64,000 nucleotides of DNA from Biomphalaria glabrata (taxonomy: Eukaryota; Mollusca; Gastropoda; Planorbidae). The DNA lies in NCBI RefSeq assembly GCF_947242115.1, contig NC_074716.1, positions 9,501,501-9,565,500 on the forward strand, read 5' to 3'. Position numbers and translations under genes: made by a program. The notes under the pieces were generated by a model. It did not search any database. It was not told the DNA's origin and saw only the letters and a list, made by a program, of their open reading frames with translations. Positions 46,601 through 58,773 of this stretch are shown here, one piece after another. Each line of letters opens with the position of its first letter. Position 1 is the stretch's first letter.

Positions 46601-49600
46601 CATGACAGTTTTTTATTTATTATAACACCTAGGTATTTTGCGTTTTTAGTCTATGTTAGTGGTTTGCCATGAATAAGATAAGTGGAATTAATTTGTTTTA
46701 CTTTTTTTTTACTCTTAACAAACAAAACTTTTTCTGGGTGGAAAGACAAGCTCCAATTTGATTCCCATTTCTGTAATTCATCTAATTCTCTTTGTAAAAT
46801 ATCTGTGTCTTGTATTGTTTTTATTGTTCTATATATTATGCAATCGTCTGCAAATAATCTGACTTTTGTTCCTGAAGTAATGCAATTTGTTAAATCATTT
46901 ATGTAAATTAAAAATAGTAGTGGACCCAAGACTGTTCCTTGAGGTACACCTGAGATTACTGTTATCGGTGTTGATTTGTTTGAAACTACTAACTACGTGA
47001 CTAACATCAGTTTTCTTGTTACAAAAGTTGTGTTCGCTACTAATCTAATTTAAATGGAGACATTTAACTATCTCAGAGTACAGGACTAAACGAACCAGCA
47101 ACGGAGGTACTGCTACTCTACCTCAAGACCACACTGATCATAGGCGGAATTTAAATGTCAGAGGTAGGCTATAACTGAAGTTAAATTGTCCCGATTTTGT
47201 TGTATTAGTTAATTTTTTTTTTTTTACAAGTCTAAAGTTCTTTATATTAGATAAAAATACAAATATCAGAGGGAGAGGAGGTTCGGACCAGATTCGGTCA
47301 GTAACGTTTTTTTTTTCGGCCCCTTGAAAAAGTGAATTTTGGAGTTGCAGAGACTCAGTTTCAAAGCATGAAGATGAAAGTAAGTTTCCCTTCTATAGGG
47401 CAGATGATGTAAAAGGTCATCTGTTTCTGTGGCCTACGGTCAACAAGGATGTCATGTGGCCAGCACAACGATCAACAGCATTTAGTTTTCCCCAACTAAT
47501 GTCAGGTGGACTCAAGGGTGCCATAGATCCCGAAATTAAAAATCCAAGTCTTTATCAGGATCCTACCCGTGACCATCGGTTCGAAAGCCAAACGCTTTAC
47601 CACTCAGCCACCGCACCTCCGACAGTTAAAGGAGTGTAAACAATTAAATGGTGATCTTCCGTTTCGGAACATTAATGAATAGATAATAAAAATATGATTA
47701 TTATTATTATTATTATTATTATTGAACTCTTCAATGAATAGGGCCTACATGTGGAAATACCCGACGACGTATTATCTGTTTAAGATAAAGATTTTCTAGT
47801 CCTCTAGCCAAATTTAAATTATTTTTTTATACTTAAAAAGTTATGACGGTCAAACTAGAGTTTTCCCAGTGTGGCCAACGAGCTAGTAATTCTTTTCCCA
47901 ACAATATCCTCCAAGTGTCAAATTTCTATGAAAATCGTAAGAGCCATTTTCAAGAACCGTGTCCACCTAGGTTTTGCCCACTTTAAATGTGTGACTCAGA
48001 GGTATTATAAATCACTTTTGTAATAATTTTACAAAATAATCTTAAACTACACAGAAGTAAAGACCTGTCCTATGTATGTACTTCTAAAATAATCTTAAAC
48101 TACATAGAAGTAAAGACCTGTCCTCTGTATGTACTTCTAAAATAATCTTAAACTACACAGAAGTAAAGACCTGTCCTCTGTATGTACATCTAAAATAATC
48201 TTAAACTACACAGAAGTAAAGACCTGTCCTCTGTATGTACTTCTAAAATAATCTTAAACTACATAGAGATAAAGACCTGTCCTCTGTATGTACTTCTAAA
48301 ATAATCTTAAACTACATAGAGATAAAGACCTGTCCTCTGTATGTACTTCTAAAATAATCTTAAACTACACAGAAGTAAAGACCTGTCCTCTGTATGTACT
48401 TCTAAAATAATCTTAAACTACATAGAGATAAAGACCTGTCCTCTGTATGTACTTCTAAAATAATCTTAAACTACACAGAAGTAAAGACCTGTCCTCTGTA
48501 TGTACATCTAAAATAATCTTAAACTACACAGAAGTAAAGACCTGTCCTCTGTATGTACATCTAAAATAATCTTAAACTACACAGAAGTAAAGACCTGTCC
48601 TCTGTATGTACTTCTAAAATAATCTTAAACTACATAGAAGTAAAGACCTGTCCTCTGTATGTACTTCTAAAATAATCTTAAACTACACAGAAGTAAAGAC
48701 CTGTCCTCTGTATGTACTTCTAAAATAATCTTAAACTACACAGAAGTAAAGACCTGTCCTCTGTATGTACTTCTAAAATAATCTTAAACTACATAGAAGT
48801 AAAGACTGTCCTCTGTATGTACCTCCTTCTTTGAACAAGTACTCTTTAGGACTTCTTCTTTATTATCTAATTATTTGTTTTCTTTACGACTATTTACAAA
48901 GCTTATATCAACTCAGTCTTTCTTTCTGTCTGTCTGGTAAAAAAAAATTTCAACACATTTCTCCCACACCCATTCTCGGATCAAGCTGAAACTTTACACG
49001 ATTATTCATTGGCATAAACAAGACATGAATCAATACAAAAATTAACCAGTTAGTCAATTAATTTCTGGCAATTATTTATCTTTTTTACCCACAAGGGAAA
49101 TTAATCCTTCTGTAGTCACAGATACTGTTAAATAGTAGGGTTTCGTCCAATTGGATAATCGAAAACGTTATTTCTCCCAAACCCACTCTCGGATCAAGGT
49201 GAAAATTTAAACAATTATTTATTGTACCTAACAAAACATTAACCAGTTAAAAGATTAACCGATTAGTCAATTAACAATTGGTAATTAATTATTCTGTTTG
49301 ATATCGAATAAGAGAAATAACATCAACATTATTGAGAGATATAGTTGTAAGTGCTTTCCCTTTGATAAGCTTTTTTTTTTAATTAAGCATTTTTTAATTC
49401 TTTGCTTGTTTGTATGTTGTTGTTTTTTTTTTTTGTTTTTGTTTGTTTGTTTAATACACTAACGGCGATACATTTATTTTTCTCTCTTTTTTTAAAAACT
49501 TAGAGAACAGAGTTGTCGATGCTTGTTACGATGCTGATTTGGAATTAGACTATCAAATTGAACGACTATCTAATAGAACTGGCTTTGTACGTTACAACTG

Positions 49601-50593
49601 TAGTTCTGTATCAGAACGGAAAAAATCTTTTACCAACTTGAGACTCGTCAATGTGAATGGATGGATTCAAGAATGGGCTGAAAAGGGACTGTTTTGTTCA
49701 GGTATGTATATATGACCTCTTTTAGTCGCCAAGCGACTTTGGGTCATCTCATGGTAATGAGATGAATGCCTGGGTATTAGCTGTGGTCAGAACGATGTCG
49801 CCCACACATCAGTTCCCCCCACTCCACGCAGCTGATGTATCCAAAAGAACGGCAATGCCGATACAGTCTGGGGTCAGCGGCGTTGCAGGTTCTGCCAGGG
49901 TGCTGCAAACTGCCTAAGGGTCGTTGGTTCCTGATTTTTCCTCAGTGTTGGCTCCCGATTGGGTATAGCTGCAAGACTAAATCACAACAAGCTTGTAATG
50001 ATAATAATTATTATAGCATTTATATAGCGCTACCTTCATGCTTACAAAATGCTCAGAGCGCTCTGATCCAATTACATTGGAGAGGGGGGGAGGGGAAGGG
50101 GTATATGGGAGAAGGTTTTCGTGCTTCCTTAAGGCGCTCAGTAAACACAACTCTTCTTGAGTCGGGTGTCAAACCTCAAGCCCCCTTCATAGGTAGCCAA
50201 GCCAGGTTCAACCGTACTTTGCCTCTCGACCAGGCTCCCCACTTACAACACATTCCAATAAGGATCAATAAAGAAAGACGGTCGACAAATCTTGAATGTT
50301 GCCCCAACGGTCGAACAGACTAAAGAATAGGTAAGGAAAGTTATAGTTCTTAGTCTTAATATTTGCCGTGAAACAAGCATAGAGGTCATAGCTCCAATAA
50401 ATACTGGTTTCTATTTTTAAACTTAGACCACGAGGACAAGATAGTTCATTGCATTCATTGTCATTGGTCAAGATGTCTGGATGACTGGAATTCAGAAGTG
50501 ATTCAAAGCTTACGCGATCACTCTTGTCACTGTGATAGACCTCATTCAAAAACAGAAAAGTCGAAACCATTATCCAAAGGAAAAAGGCATTAA
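40645..50593 (+). CDS. Gene 3: membrane-anchored BIR-like protein, tandem paralog of gene 2
   Basis: Six exons, all phase 1: 40645-41353, 42867-43001, 44488-44595, 47077-47163, 49504-49701, 50427-50593 (467 aa). The exon holding the ATG starts at 40637 after ctgtatttcag, as in gene 2. Residues 18-45 are hydrophobic. The divergent BIR-like domain is at about 137-205, with C174-x2-C177, H196-x4-C201, the same spacing as gene 2. Exons 2 and 5 have exactly the lengths of their gene 2 counterparts (135 and 198 nt). The C-terminal BIR has SF and EWAEKGLFCSG, then C421-x2-C424, H444 and C446/C448. The tail is Lys-rich and there is no RING. The 126-nt exon of gene 2 is absent as an exon; its decayed trace is at 43801-43836. 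The exon at 47077 is the least certain. Role unknown. Confidence 0.8.
41617..42600 (-). mobile_element. Probable LINE remnants (gene 3 intron 1)
   Basis: Pieces such as cggtataagtgtctgaccc, ctcagctgtcgaatgg and the gatggaatcgttcaag block follow the same order as the antisense LINE family X region at 22210-22360. The left part (gactgctttattgatcc) looks like another dispersed repeat. No open frame is left. Confidence 0.4.
43549..43690 (+). repeat. SINE family A copy (gene 3 intron 2)
   Basis: It has gcgctaaactgtcgttcgg, a worn B box and the tttggactaggaagtaga block, in family order. Confidence 0.6.
43801..43926 (+). pseudogene. Decayed copy of gene 2 exon 3 in gene 3 intron 2
   Basis: The left ~36 bp (ataaagcaagacctagaaatgctgattcag, read in parts) align with the acceptor and start of the 126-nt exon of gene 2 at 28735. 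Aligned in frame they give ARNADSDN against ARHADSEG. The acceptor acag of gene 2 is changed to agac here, and the far donor is not recognisable. The end coordinate is set by the gene 2 exon length. Confidence 0.5.
44930..45310 (-). mobile_element. MITE-D copy (gene 3 intron 3)
   Basis: It has acagcttatatcgactcac and ctctgtctgataaaaag, then accaattggtaattaatta and gaattagtcccctttata. It ends in a tRNA-like part with gttggcttgagatgcc and cacgagttcaaactcagg. Confidence 0.6.
45677..45720 (-). repeat. SINE family B end fragment
   Basis: It holds only the far end of the family (aaagttcccttttcaaacc, ctatagggcagatgg), about 44 bp. Confidence 0.5.
46010..46960 (-). mobile_element. LINE family Y, RT C-half and 3' end (gene 3 intron 3)
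   Basis: Right to left on the minus strand: GPLLFLIYINDL, LFADDCIIY (RT active site) and WSLSFHPEKV near 46925-46720. Then comes the C-terminal frame with SLNLESLQNRRLKIKV and [14 protein letters not shown] near 46400-46080. The left edge is the tandem tail ttatcttatcttatataa. The two frames are separated by stops, so it is dead. It is the same family as 36955-38515, which carries the 5' half. Confidence 0.75.
47379..47620 (-). repeat. SINE family B copy (gene 3 intron 4)
   Basis: On the minus strand it has ggaggtgcggtggctgagtg as head, a worn B box, and the body with tggccacatgaca. Confidence 0.7.
48035..48826. repeat. 53-bp tandem array, 15 copies (gene 3 intron 4)
   Basis: The unit aataatcttaaactacacag... 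repeats at an exact 53-bp step from 48035 to the last unit at 48777. Variants recur at two spots: cacagaagt, catagaagt or catagagat in one, and tacttc or tacatc in the other. The mix of variants is not random along the array (two catagagat units adjacent, two tacatc units adjacent). The last unit is shortened in gacctgtcc to gactgtcc. Confidence 0.9.
48896..49335 (-). mobile_element. MITE-D copy with internal duplication (gene 3 intron 4)
   Basis: It starts acaaagcttatatcaactc and tctttctgtctgtctgg. The block with cccactctcggatcaag then occurs twice (about 48970 and 49180), as in the copy at 14713. It ends 170 bp before the exon at 49504. Confidence 0.6.
49730..49980. repeat. Dispersed repeat E (gene 3 intron 5)
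   Basis: It includes gccgatacagtctggggtc, gttgcaggttctgcc and cctaagggtcgttgg, which recur in the same order at 54090-54210. There is no known family name. Confidence 0.5.
50000..50241 (-). repeat. SINE family C copy (gene 3 intron 5)
   Basis: It matches 27966-28203 along its length, including atatagcgctaccttcatg, ctcagtaaacacaactc and the tRNA-like head at the right end (cctctcgaccagg). Confidence 0.75.
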
Positions 50594-50725
50594 GTACAGA
50601 TTATTTATTTTATATTGTCATTGTTGTTGTTGAAAAAAAAAATGTGTGTCTCGGTTGGCTGTTCACACTTGATGGAGAGACAGATAGAATGTGAGAATTG
50701 ATGAAAGAGAAGAAATTACAACAAA

Positions 50726-50731
50726 AATAAA
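50726..50731 (+). terminator. Candidate poly(A) signal of gene 3
   Basis: This is an AATAAA 133 bp after the stop codon of gene 3, the first on the + strand after the gene. Confidence 0.4.
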
Positions 50732-51405
50732 AGACGTATGATAATAAAATGATAGAAAGAAAGAATAAGTCCTGTCAATGAACGTTGAATGGTGTAACTT
50801 TGTAGAATGCGAATGTCGTGTAATACTGGGTTCTTGCTTCCTGAAGTACTCTAGACACGTGACAAGACAAACACTATACGACTGACTCAAGTCCGTTCAG
50901 CAGACAACATGAAGTTTATTTTACTACAAATATAATACACTGCACTCCTTGTTAGTGCTACAAGTCAAGAAATAATAATCCTATCCGCATAACAGCGGTA
51001 TCAAATGTATCCAATCTATGTTAGTTACAAACCACGTCCGCATCTCAGCGGGCAACACTGCGTAGAAATATAGATCAACTAATACATGTCTCAAAAGACC
51101 ACTGGCAACAACTGCCCACAAGTTACTTTCTAACTGAAATTACTACAGACTTTTCTAAGTCGCTACTGTCCATCCCGGACTAAAATATACTTGACCACTC
51201 GGTCCAAAGAATAACACTTGACTTCTAACTTGACTTCACTTGTCTGCTTGACTTGACTGACTGACCTCTAAGTCTAACTTAATTCATTCTACTTCCTGTT
51301 TTCTACATCAGGAATTCCACGTGTCTTTTAAACTATTAACATGACGTGAACTTTAGATCATGCAATGTCAACTAAGACTGTGACAAGTTCCTAACTCAAT
51401 GATAA

Positions 51406-51468
<63 letters not shown>

Positions 51469-53035
51469 TAGATAGATAGATAGATATATAGATAGATAGA
51501 TAGATAGATAGATGTGACCTGTAGTCCAGCCACGTGATTGAGATTTTTCTCCAAATAAGCAAACTCCTTGTAGAAGTGTGGCTTGAAGTCCAGCCCCCTA
51601 ATTAAGAATTACTACCATGTAAACAAACCCCAGTTCCCTCGTGTGACCTCTAAAGAGTGCATACGTCCATCGTAGTTGACTTGAGGTCACATGTCTATCA
51701 ATTAAGTCAATGTGATGGACTAAAATAAAACGGGGGTGGGAGTTGTTTATCTCTACCTCTGGACTCAGTCTGGAGATATACCCGCACAGCTAGACAGTCG
51801 TCTGGTCAGCGTGACCTCATCAAGAATAATAACATCTTTATATGTTAACTAACCCACTCAAAGGCCAAGACAAAATGAAAAAAAAATGTGCCAGCCACTA
51901 CTTCTGTTTGTAAAGCGCATCTAAAATGTAAAGTTTAATTTATATTTAGATTAACACGCATTTTCTTTATAATAAAAGATGTTTGGTACATATTCATATA
52001 GGCTCTATTTTAAGCACATTATTATGTTTTAATATAGACGTTAATACATTCTTTAACAGAGATTAATGGAACGATGTCTGCCAACTACCCTGCGTGATAT
52101 TCGGCCGGAGCCGAATATGGCCGAACAGTGAAAAAAGGTCGAATATTCGTCAGGAGCGCAACTTTCCGTCGTACACCAAAAATATATATATAATTATATA
52201 TATACATATATATCATATGTAGATCTACCATTAGAACTACTATAATTCACGGGTGAAAAGGTTGTGTTGTTTTGATATTTGGTCTTACAAGTTTCCATAT
52301 TATAGTATAGACGTGCTATTTTAATCAGTTGCTTAACATTGCCAGTTTTAAAGAACCTACTATTTATTTATATGTTGTATGTAGTACTTTATGCAAAGAA
52401 ACTTGAGCTCTGAAAGAGTCGAAGACAAGAAGTATACATTCTCTTGTGGTGGTCTGATTAAAAAATGATGCCATCAATATTGATATGGCGAGACAGAGTT
52501 TGATAAATTACATTCCATAATTATATAATACAAACAAGTATATTTGTCGATACTTTATTTGTGTAACCATGTCATAATGTGAGAATTTATGCTTTACATT
52601 GAATGTAGTGTGTTGGATTGTTAATAGAGCTATTGTATCTTGCATTTGCTACTAACATAACTTATCTTTTAAGAGAGAGAGAGAGACAGAAAGTAATTAT
52701 CACCATTACTATTGACATTGTTTATCCATCATATCAAGATTAACTTGTTTTTAAACCTACTAGTTTACAGTCCATTGTATTCAATATTATAGAATCTATC
52801 TGCTTGTAATAGTCGGTACGCTGAATATTCCTGCACTTCTATTAATTTATCCAACCAACTCTTTATTGAATAAAAAGAAGCATTGTAGTCGAGTGTGTAA
52901 TCCACCAAAGTGTGTTCAAAATAAAAAAGATGTAAGCTTAATTTCATTTTGAAGATGATTTTTTTTTTTTTAAAGCTCATAGCGGTCAAAACAGCCTTCA
53001 CTGTGTCACCAATAACGTGGTTATTTTTTTATTCT
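50732..53035. other. Intergenic stretch right of gene 3
   Basis: It holds a CA/AT/GATA microsatellite at 51404-51512 and a palindrome-like pair attcggccgg / ccgaatatgg near 52098-52125. The C- and T-rich stretch at 50910-51400 could be an old repeat. No gene was found. Confidence 0.35.
51404..51512. repeat. Compound microsatellite (CA)n(TA)n(GATA)n
   Basis: The pure repeat units can be read directly. Confidence 0.9.
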
Positions 53036-53039
53036 TTCC

Positions 53040-53337
53040 TCAAGATATACATTAACATCTATTTGTTAGACTACATATGTTAGAAGACCATAGTTTCTTC
53101 CTTTTGCTGAAACGTTATTTCTAGTCTGTTGATCATGTATCCTCCATGGAACACATTAGCGCTATCGGCGCTATATCATGTTAACTTATTGGTTGATTTA
53201 AATTTGGAAACAGGACGGTTTATAATTCATAGCATATTTTCGGTTATACATTTTTGTTTAAATATTTCATTTGGGGTCATCCATTTCGCTTCGCCTAGGG
53301 CCTCCAATTATCTAAGGCCGGCCCTGCTCTAATGACT
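53040..53337 (-). mobile_element. hAT-like transposon relic, right end
   Basis: The right terminus aaggccggccctg is the inverted counterpart of the end at 29441. The left part shares ttgttagactac and atgttagaaga with the 29640 region. It is broken inside. Confidence 0.4.
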
Positions 53338-54085
53338 ATGTAAGGTGTGAACGTTATTTTAAGATATTGTGTTATTGAGACCAGATAGAAGCGTGTCTCA
53401 GTGTGGGCACTCATTTAATTTTTATTACCTGTATCTGTCCTACAATTTTGACTTTTCATCATTTTATTATATTTTGTTAACATATGAGAGAACGGCATCT
53501 ATTTACGTATTTGGGATTTCTCGTTTTTTTTTGTGTTCGTAAATAAACTTATTATTATTTTGTTTACCTGCGACTTTGTTAAATCTATTATTTGTATGTT
53601 TAGTAAGTTATATATCTTGACTTTGCTTATGTGATATACTTCGGGATCAAGAGTACCACTGGAATACACTGCCAGTACAGACGTCATTGGTCTTTGGACC
53701 TAATCCTAAGGTCACAATAGCTATTCCGTTGTTAATGAACATAGCTTTAATTTTTAAGTTATGTGTATAAAATAGCTTTAATTTTTAAGTTATGTATATA
53801 AAAAAATTTAAAAACTCATTAAATACATCAAAACTTTTAAACATTAAATAAACTTTAAGGGTTTACATTCATTATCTGTTATATAAACTGCTGTGATTGA
53901 GTTGAAAATAATTATTCCAGCCTAAGGCAACGAAATGTCTACAAACCATTTTTGATATTACGAAACATGAAATAATAAACTAACGAAACAAATTGAAAAT
54001 GTCCAAAGAACATTTTAGTCTTCATTTTTATTAACAATTTATACAACAATATAAATATATTAACATTATTTAAATTCAAGTTTTT
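53338..54085. other. AT-rich intergenic stretch
   Basis: It has a short direct repeat, atagctttaatttttaagtt, twice near 53740 and 53772. I see no gene. Confidence 0.4.
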
Positions 54086-54089
54086 AAAT

Positions 54090-54480
54090 GATACAGTTTG
54101 GGATCAGTAGCGCCGCAGGTTCTGCCACAATCTGCCTAAGGGTCACCAGCTCCTGATTTTTTTCCTCAGGGTTGTCTCCCTAAGCCTTTCCCATATTTGG
54201 GTATAGCAGCAAGGCAGCGAAGGTTTGGATTCAGAGTTTTCCTTCTCCTAGATGGGTAGCCTACCAAGGCTAACTAGCCCCTTCTGCCCGAAGCTTACTG
54301 ATATAGGCGCCAGTTGCTCGCCTTTGTTCCTTCTCCTGTTTGTGATAACGGTTCCGCCAGGCTCATTATCTGAACTACACGTGAAGGCCAGGAGTTGGAC
54401 TGATTGTCAGAGGCTATTTGAGACGCGTGCCATAGGTGAAATTTTATAGGTAATGATGGGCTTAAAGCCATTACCACCTT
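54090..54480. repeat. Dispersed repeat E, longer copy
   Basis: It shares its first ~115 bp with 49850-49978 and continues with gatgggtagcctaccaagg and ctgcccgaagcttactgat. Confidence 0.5.
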
Positions 54481-54716
54481 CGGCGTTAACAACCTTGCGA
54501 AACCGTTTTGAAATGTGCATATATAATGCTTATTTCAAAACGTGCAGAATAAATTAAGTACACATACATTTGGTCTTAAAAAAATAAAAAATTTACAAAA
54601 GGATACAAAAAAAAAAAAACAACCAACACATTTTAAATAAACCTGTGCTAATTGATCAATATATTGGTTGATGTAGAAAGGTTTATCATTGAAAATGTAC
54701 AATTCTAACATAAACA

Positions 54717-54895
54717 GGATGGCTGAATGGTTATGTGGTATGCGCTGTGTACGGACGTTGGTTGGTCACGAAGGTCCCGTGTTCGAGCCTTGCCTGCTGC
54801 CTTCCCCTTCGTCCTGCGGGAGATTTGGGCTAAAATGTAATTATCTTCAGAATCTGAAGAAACATCCTAAGCATGTACAATATATTATGAAACAA
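54717..54895 (+). repeat. SINE family A copy
   Basis: It has aggatggctgaatggttatg as A-box region, gtgttcgagccttgc as B box, then gtcctgcgggagatttggg and the tail with gaaacatcctaagcatg. Confidence 0.7.
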
Positions 54896-55121
54896 AGCAT
54901 TCATACGTGTTTATAAAAAAGCAGCCTTAGATTTGAAAGAGACTGTATGACATGTAGCACTCCTAAAACATGTCATAATTACAACCAATAAAAGTAGTTT
55001 TAAAATTGAGGTAGCAGTTTGTAAAAATGTGAATACAAATAACCACCATTTAACATTGATTGATGGGAATTCGAAATAATTTTACAATGAATGTTACACA
55101 ATGCATATCTAAGCATATCTT

Positions 55122-55370
55122 ATGAAATACAGAAGTTACTTAAAAAAAGAAGATGATTACGTCTTACGAGTGTTCCTAGGTCAATCTAGTCATGCATGTT
55201 ACCAATGACATAAATTCTGACAAGTCATTGCTTTTCCTGACTGGCTTAGGCAACCCATTTCATGCTCTAATATCACTAGAAAAGAAGGAGAAATTGTACA
55301 AATTTATAGTAGCATATGGAACGAGGAATCTGCTTTGATCTTTGTGTCTTTCTGAGTATTTTATAAAAGA
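55122..55370 (-). mobile_element. LINE family Y, short 3' end piece
   Basis: It matches 46018-46260 in order, including gaagatgattacgtc, ctaatatcactagaaaagaagg and ctttgtgtctttctgag. Its 3' end is at the left. Confidence 0.6.
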
Positions 55371-56555
55371 AAACGCTCATTTTAAAGAAGAAATATAAGA
55401 TTGATTTTTCCCATATTTTCAATACTAAAAATAATAGGATAAGAATGAATCTAAATTTAGCAGAAATGTTAAGAACTGAGTATCAGGTCACCAACAAAAA
55501 GGTCACAAATAAGAACGTACAACAAACTATTGAAAACAAAATGTTAAAAGTGTAAAGATTACACAAAACCAGGATGAAAAAAAAATATAAATAGATGTCA
55601 ATATATTATCATCTATTTAATAGATTATGCTACATTGAAAGTGTTGGGTTTTGAAGCTGATAATTTACTGTCACAATAAAAAATCTGATATAACAAAAAA
55701 AAAACTGCATACAAAAAGCAAAATAAATACAATTGAATGAAACTCGCTAGTTAATTACAAAAATATACACAAATCTACAATGAATTTTTGAACACATGTC
55801 AAGCATCTCTTAAAGCCAAATATATATATATATAATGGTGCGCATCTGAGCACTACTGAACACGACTAGTGAAAGACATATAGAGACAGGAAGAAGGACT
55901 GTTGTGAGCCGGCTAAAGGGTCATGGGAGTCTGAGCGATTGCAACACAATAAGCTTACAACGAATCAGTAATGACTAGCTCTCTTGGGAAGAAATACAAA
56001 AAATTCAAATGTTATTCTACACAGATTTTTTTAAAGCAGAGAATTAATAATGCAAAGTCCTAAATGTTAATCAAGTCGTTAATGTTAAGTATAGATTTAA
56101 ACTGTATAAAGCTACAGTTTTTCTAATTAGTTAAGAGCACATGACTCAGACAAAGCGTATATATAGCATTGGGCTAACAGATATTACAGCTTACACTATT
56201 AAATTATTTAGTCTAGATTTAGATTTCATTGATATATATTTCTAATTTGCAACGTAAATTATGTTTGTTAACAGCGCTTTATAAATTAAATTTATTATTA
56301 TTATTATTAAATAAATAGACTGGCCAATGACACAATGTTTAGCGCACTGCCTAGATAGATGTGTTTTTCATATTCTTTGAAACTAAACTCAACAAATATA
56401 TTTGTACCATAGGTACATAAAAAAAAAGAATAGCCAACGACACTACTTATATTTGCTCAAATGTTTTTTCTATCTAAATAGTATATCAATACATCTATAT
56501 CTAGTAGACTATCTCTGAAATGGAAGTTCTTTTATTTAGTAATAATTGTCTCTCT
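55371..56555. other. AT-rich intergenic stretch
   Basis: It has A-rich stretches and a short (AT)n run near 55822. No gene was found. Confidence 0.4.
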
Positions 56556-56559
56556 CTCT

Positions 56560-57036
<477 letters not shown>

Positions 57037-57084
57037 CATACCTAGTTACCTACACACACACACACATATATATATATATCGGGT

Positions 57085-57250
57085 CTAGGATTGCAGATGC
57101 AATACTCAACAGAAGCAGAAAGAATGGTGAAAGTGCAACGGCGCCTGGTGATTACATATGCCCAACCTGCGATCGCAGCTATGTATCATCGATTGGCCTC
57201 TTTAGTCACACAAGAAGTTTCAAAAGGAAAAGATCATCTCTCGAGACGTA
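57085..57250 (+). mobile_element. LINE family X, C-terminal zinc finger
   Basis: It reads [20 protein letters not shown], then [11 protein letters not shown], the C2H2-type end of this LINE family. An (AT)n run separates it from the microsatellite. Confidence 0.55.
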
Positions 57251-57261
57251 AAATGCCACAG

Positions 57262-57690
57262 ATATATATATAATAAGGCTTGTCTTCAAGTCCGAAGATC
57301 AGTGAGGAATGCATTATTTCGGTGGCTGCGCAGCCCCAACTGTGACCTACATATATTGCCACATCCAGGGCAAGCATAACCATTGTCCGCATGTGGTTGA
57401 TTAGATTTTCTTTTCGCAGTCTGCGTCTGTCCTTGGCATCGGATTTTCTTTTGGTCTCAAATGTGTATCCAGCGGACTTTGTGAATGACCTCCAGCAGTC
57501 TCCATCTGAGGCCGCATGCAACCAGGTGCCCCTCTCCTATGTCATCTAAGGCAATAGACTGTGGAAAGAGAACCTAAATGGACCACTGGCAGACAAAGGG
57601 CATGTCTGCGATGGGCGCGGCAAAATATTTAGGTCACAGCTAGGATTGCGTAGCCACTGGAGTCCTCTACAATGTTCAGACTCGAAGAGA
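57262..57690. mobile_element. LINE family X pieces in both orientations
   Basis: At 57262-57530 the minus strand has the C-terminal region with SAGYTFETKRKSDAKDRRRL. Its left end, ataataaggcttgtc, is shared with the copy at 21940. At 57545-57690 the + strand reads VCDGRGKIFRSQLGLRSHW, the finger of another copy. The two face each other. Confidence 0.55.
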
Positions 57691-58233
57691 AGCCCTTTCT
57701 GTTATTATTATAATAGATATGTATAAGATTTGTGTATAAAGCGCAGTGTCTCCTCTTTGTTTATTTTTTGTTATAAATTGTTATACTATCCAGTTTAATT
57801 ATTTAAGCAACAAATAATATAGTCCCATAGAACTAGAAGACAATGCGATATAGAGAAATGTGGAGGTGGCATAATAAAACCTGTAAGAAAAACATAAGGA
57901 ACTAAAATGAGAAAGATTGGAGAGGTTTAAAGATGAACAAACTAAACAATGTCAAAAAAGCCTCAGTGAAAGATTGTTGGTGCCAACCCAAAAAATTCAG
58001 GTTACAAGCAAAAGCTTAAAAATGTGATTTTACAGCTCAAAAAGTTCACACTCACAAAATATTTTGAAATACGATTATCAATGCTTCCTATGTATACTCC
58101 GCACCGAATACACACACAAAACGTCATTATACAACAGTAACATACAGCTTTGAATGCTTAATGTTAGTTGCATAACTCAATACTTAACTTTTTATTACAT
58201 ATTTGTGTTTTAAAGTGATTTTACCTAATGTGC

Positions 58234-58305
58234 ATAGGCGTAGCCAGAGGAAGGTTTTGGGGTCAACCCCCCTTCGAAAAAAATCCTGGCTACGCCCACG
58301 CTAAT
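58234..58305. mobile_element. Tiny palindromic MITE
   Basis: The left ataggcgtagccag and right ctggctacgccca form an inverted repeat around about 45 bp. This GGCGTAGCCAG end is common in short hAT-like MITEs of animals. Confidence 0.5.
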
Positions 58306-58584
58306 GTGTTAATCTGGTTAACACTCTAGTTTTTCATCATTTTTCTGATCAATCTTTCCATGTTTTGACTAAAGACAGGCAATGCATTCTTTAGTATTAA
58401 AACATACATTTATGATGCACTTTAAGTTTCATAAGTAGAAAAGCAGGCTCTAGCACAAAGTTAGTTTAGAAAAAGAAAAACACGCTTACCAATAATGTTT
58501 TGCACATATCAATGATTTCTTCAGATAACTAACCAAAATAGAAAACAAGAAAAAAAAAGAATAATTAAAAATAAAAAATGGCAG

Positions 58585-58773
58585 TCATATGATCCATATG
58601 CTACATCTGAACCTCAATAATACTTCGATGTAGGCTTCATAGCCTGCTCTTCCAGAATCTATTGATACCGACCCATCAGTATATGCAAAAATGGCACTGG
58701 GCTTGAAGGCATTAATAGTCTCCAGTGCTAGAATTTGAAGGTCGTTATATGAACGACTTAAGCTTAGTGACAT
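58585..58773 (-). mobile_element. LINE fragment, start of RNase H
   Basis: The minus strand reads AFKPSAIFAYTDGSVSIDSG, where YTDGS is the first catalytic motif of RNase H. It is a short isolated piece. Confidence 0.55.

Noticed and set aside
48035-48826. CRISPR array
   Set aside because: The whole unit repeats without unique spacers, and the host is a eukaryote.
49835-50323. A 162-codon open frame
   Set aside because: It runs through dispersed repeat E and SINE-C, within intron 5 of gene 3. No protein motif was seen.
50910-51400. Possible long terminal repeat
   Set aside because: The composition is unusual, but no matching second copy, primer site or coding was seen.
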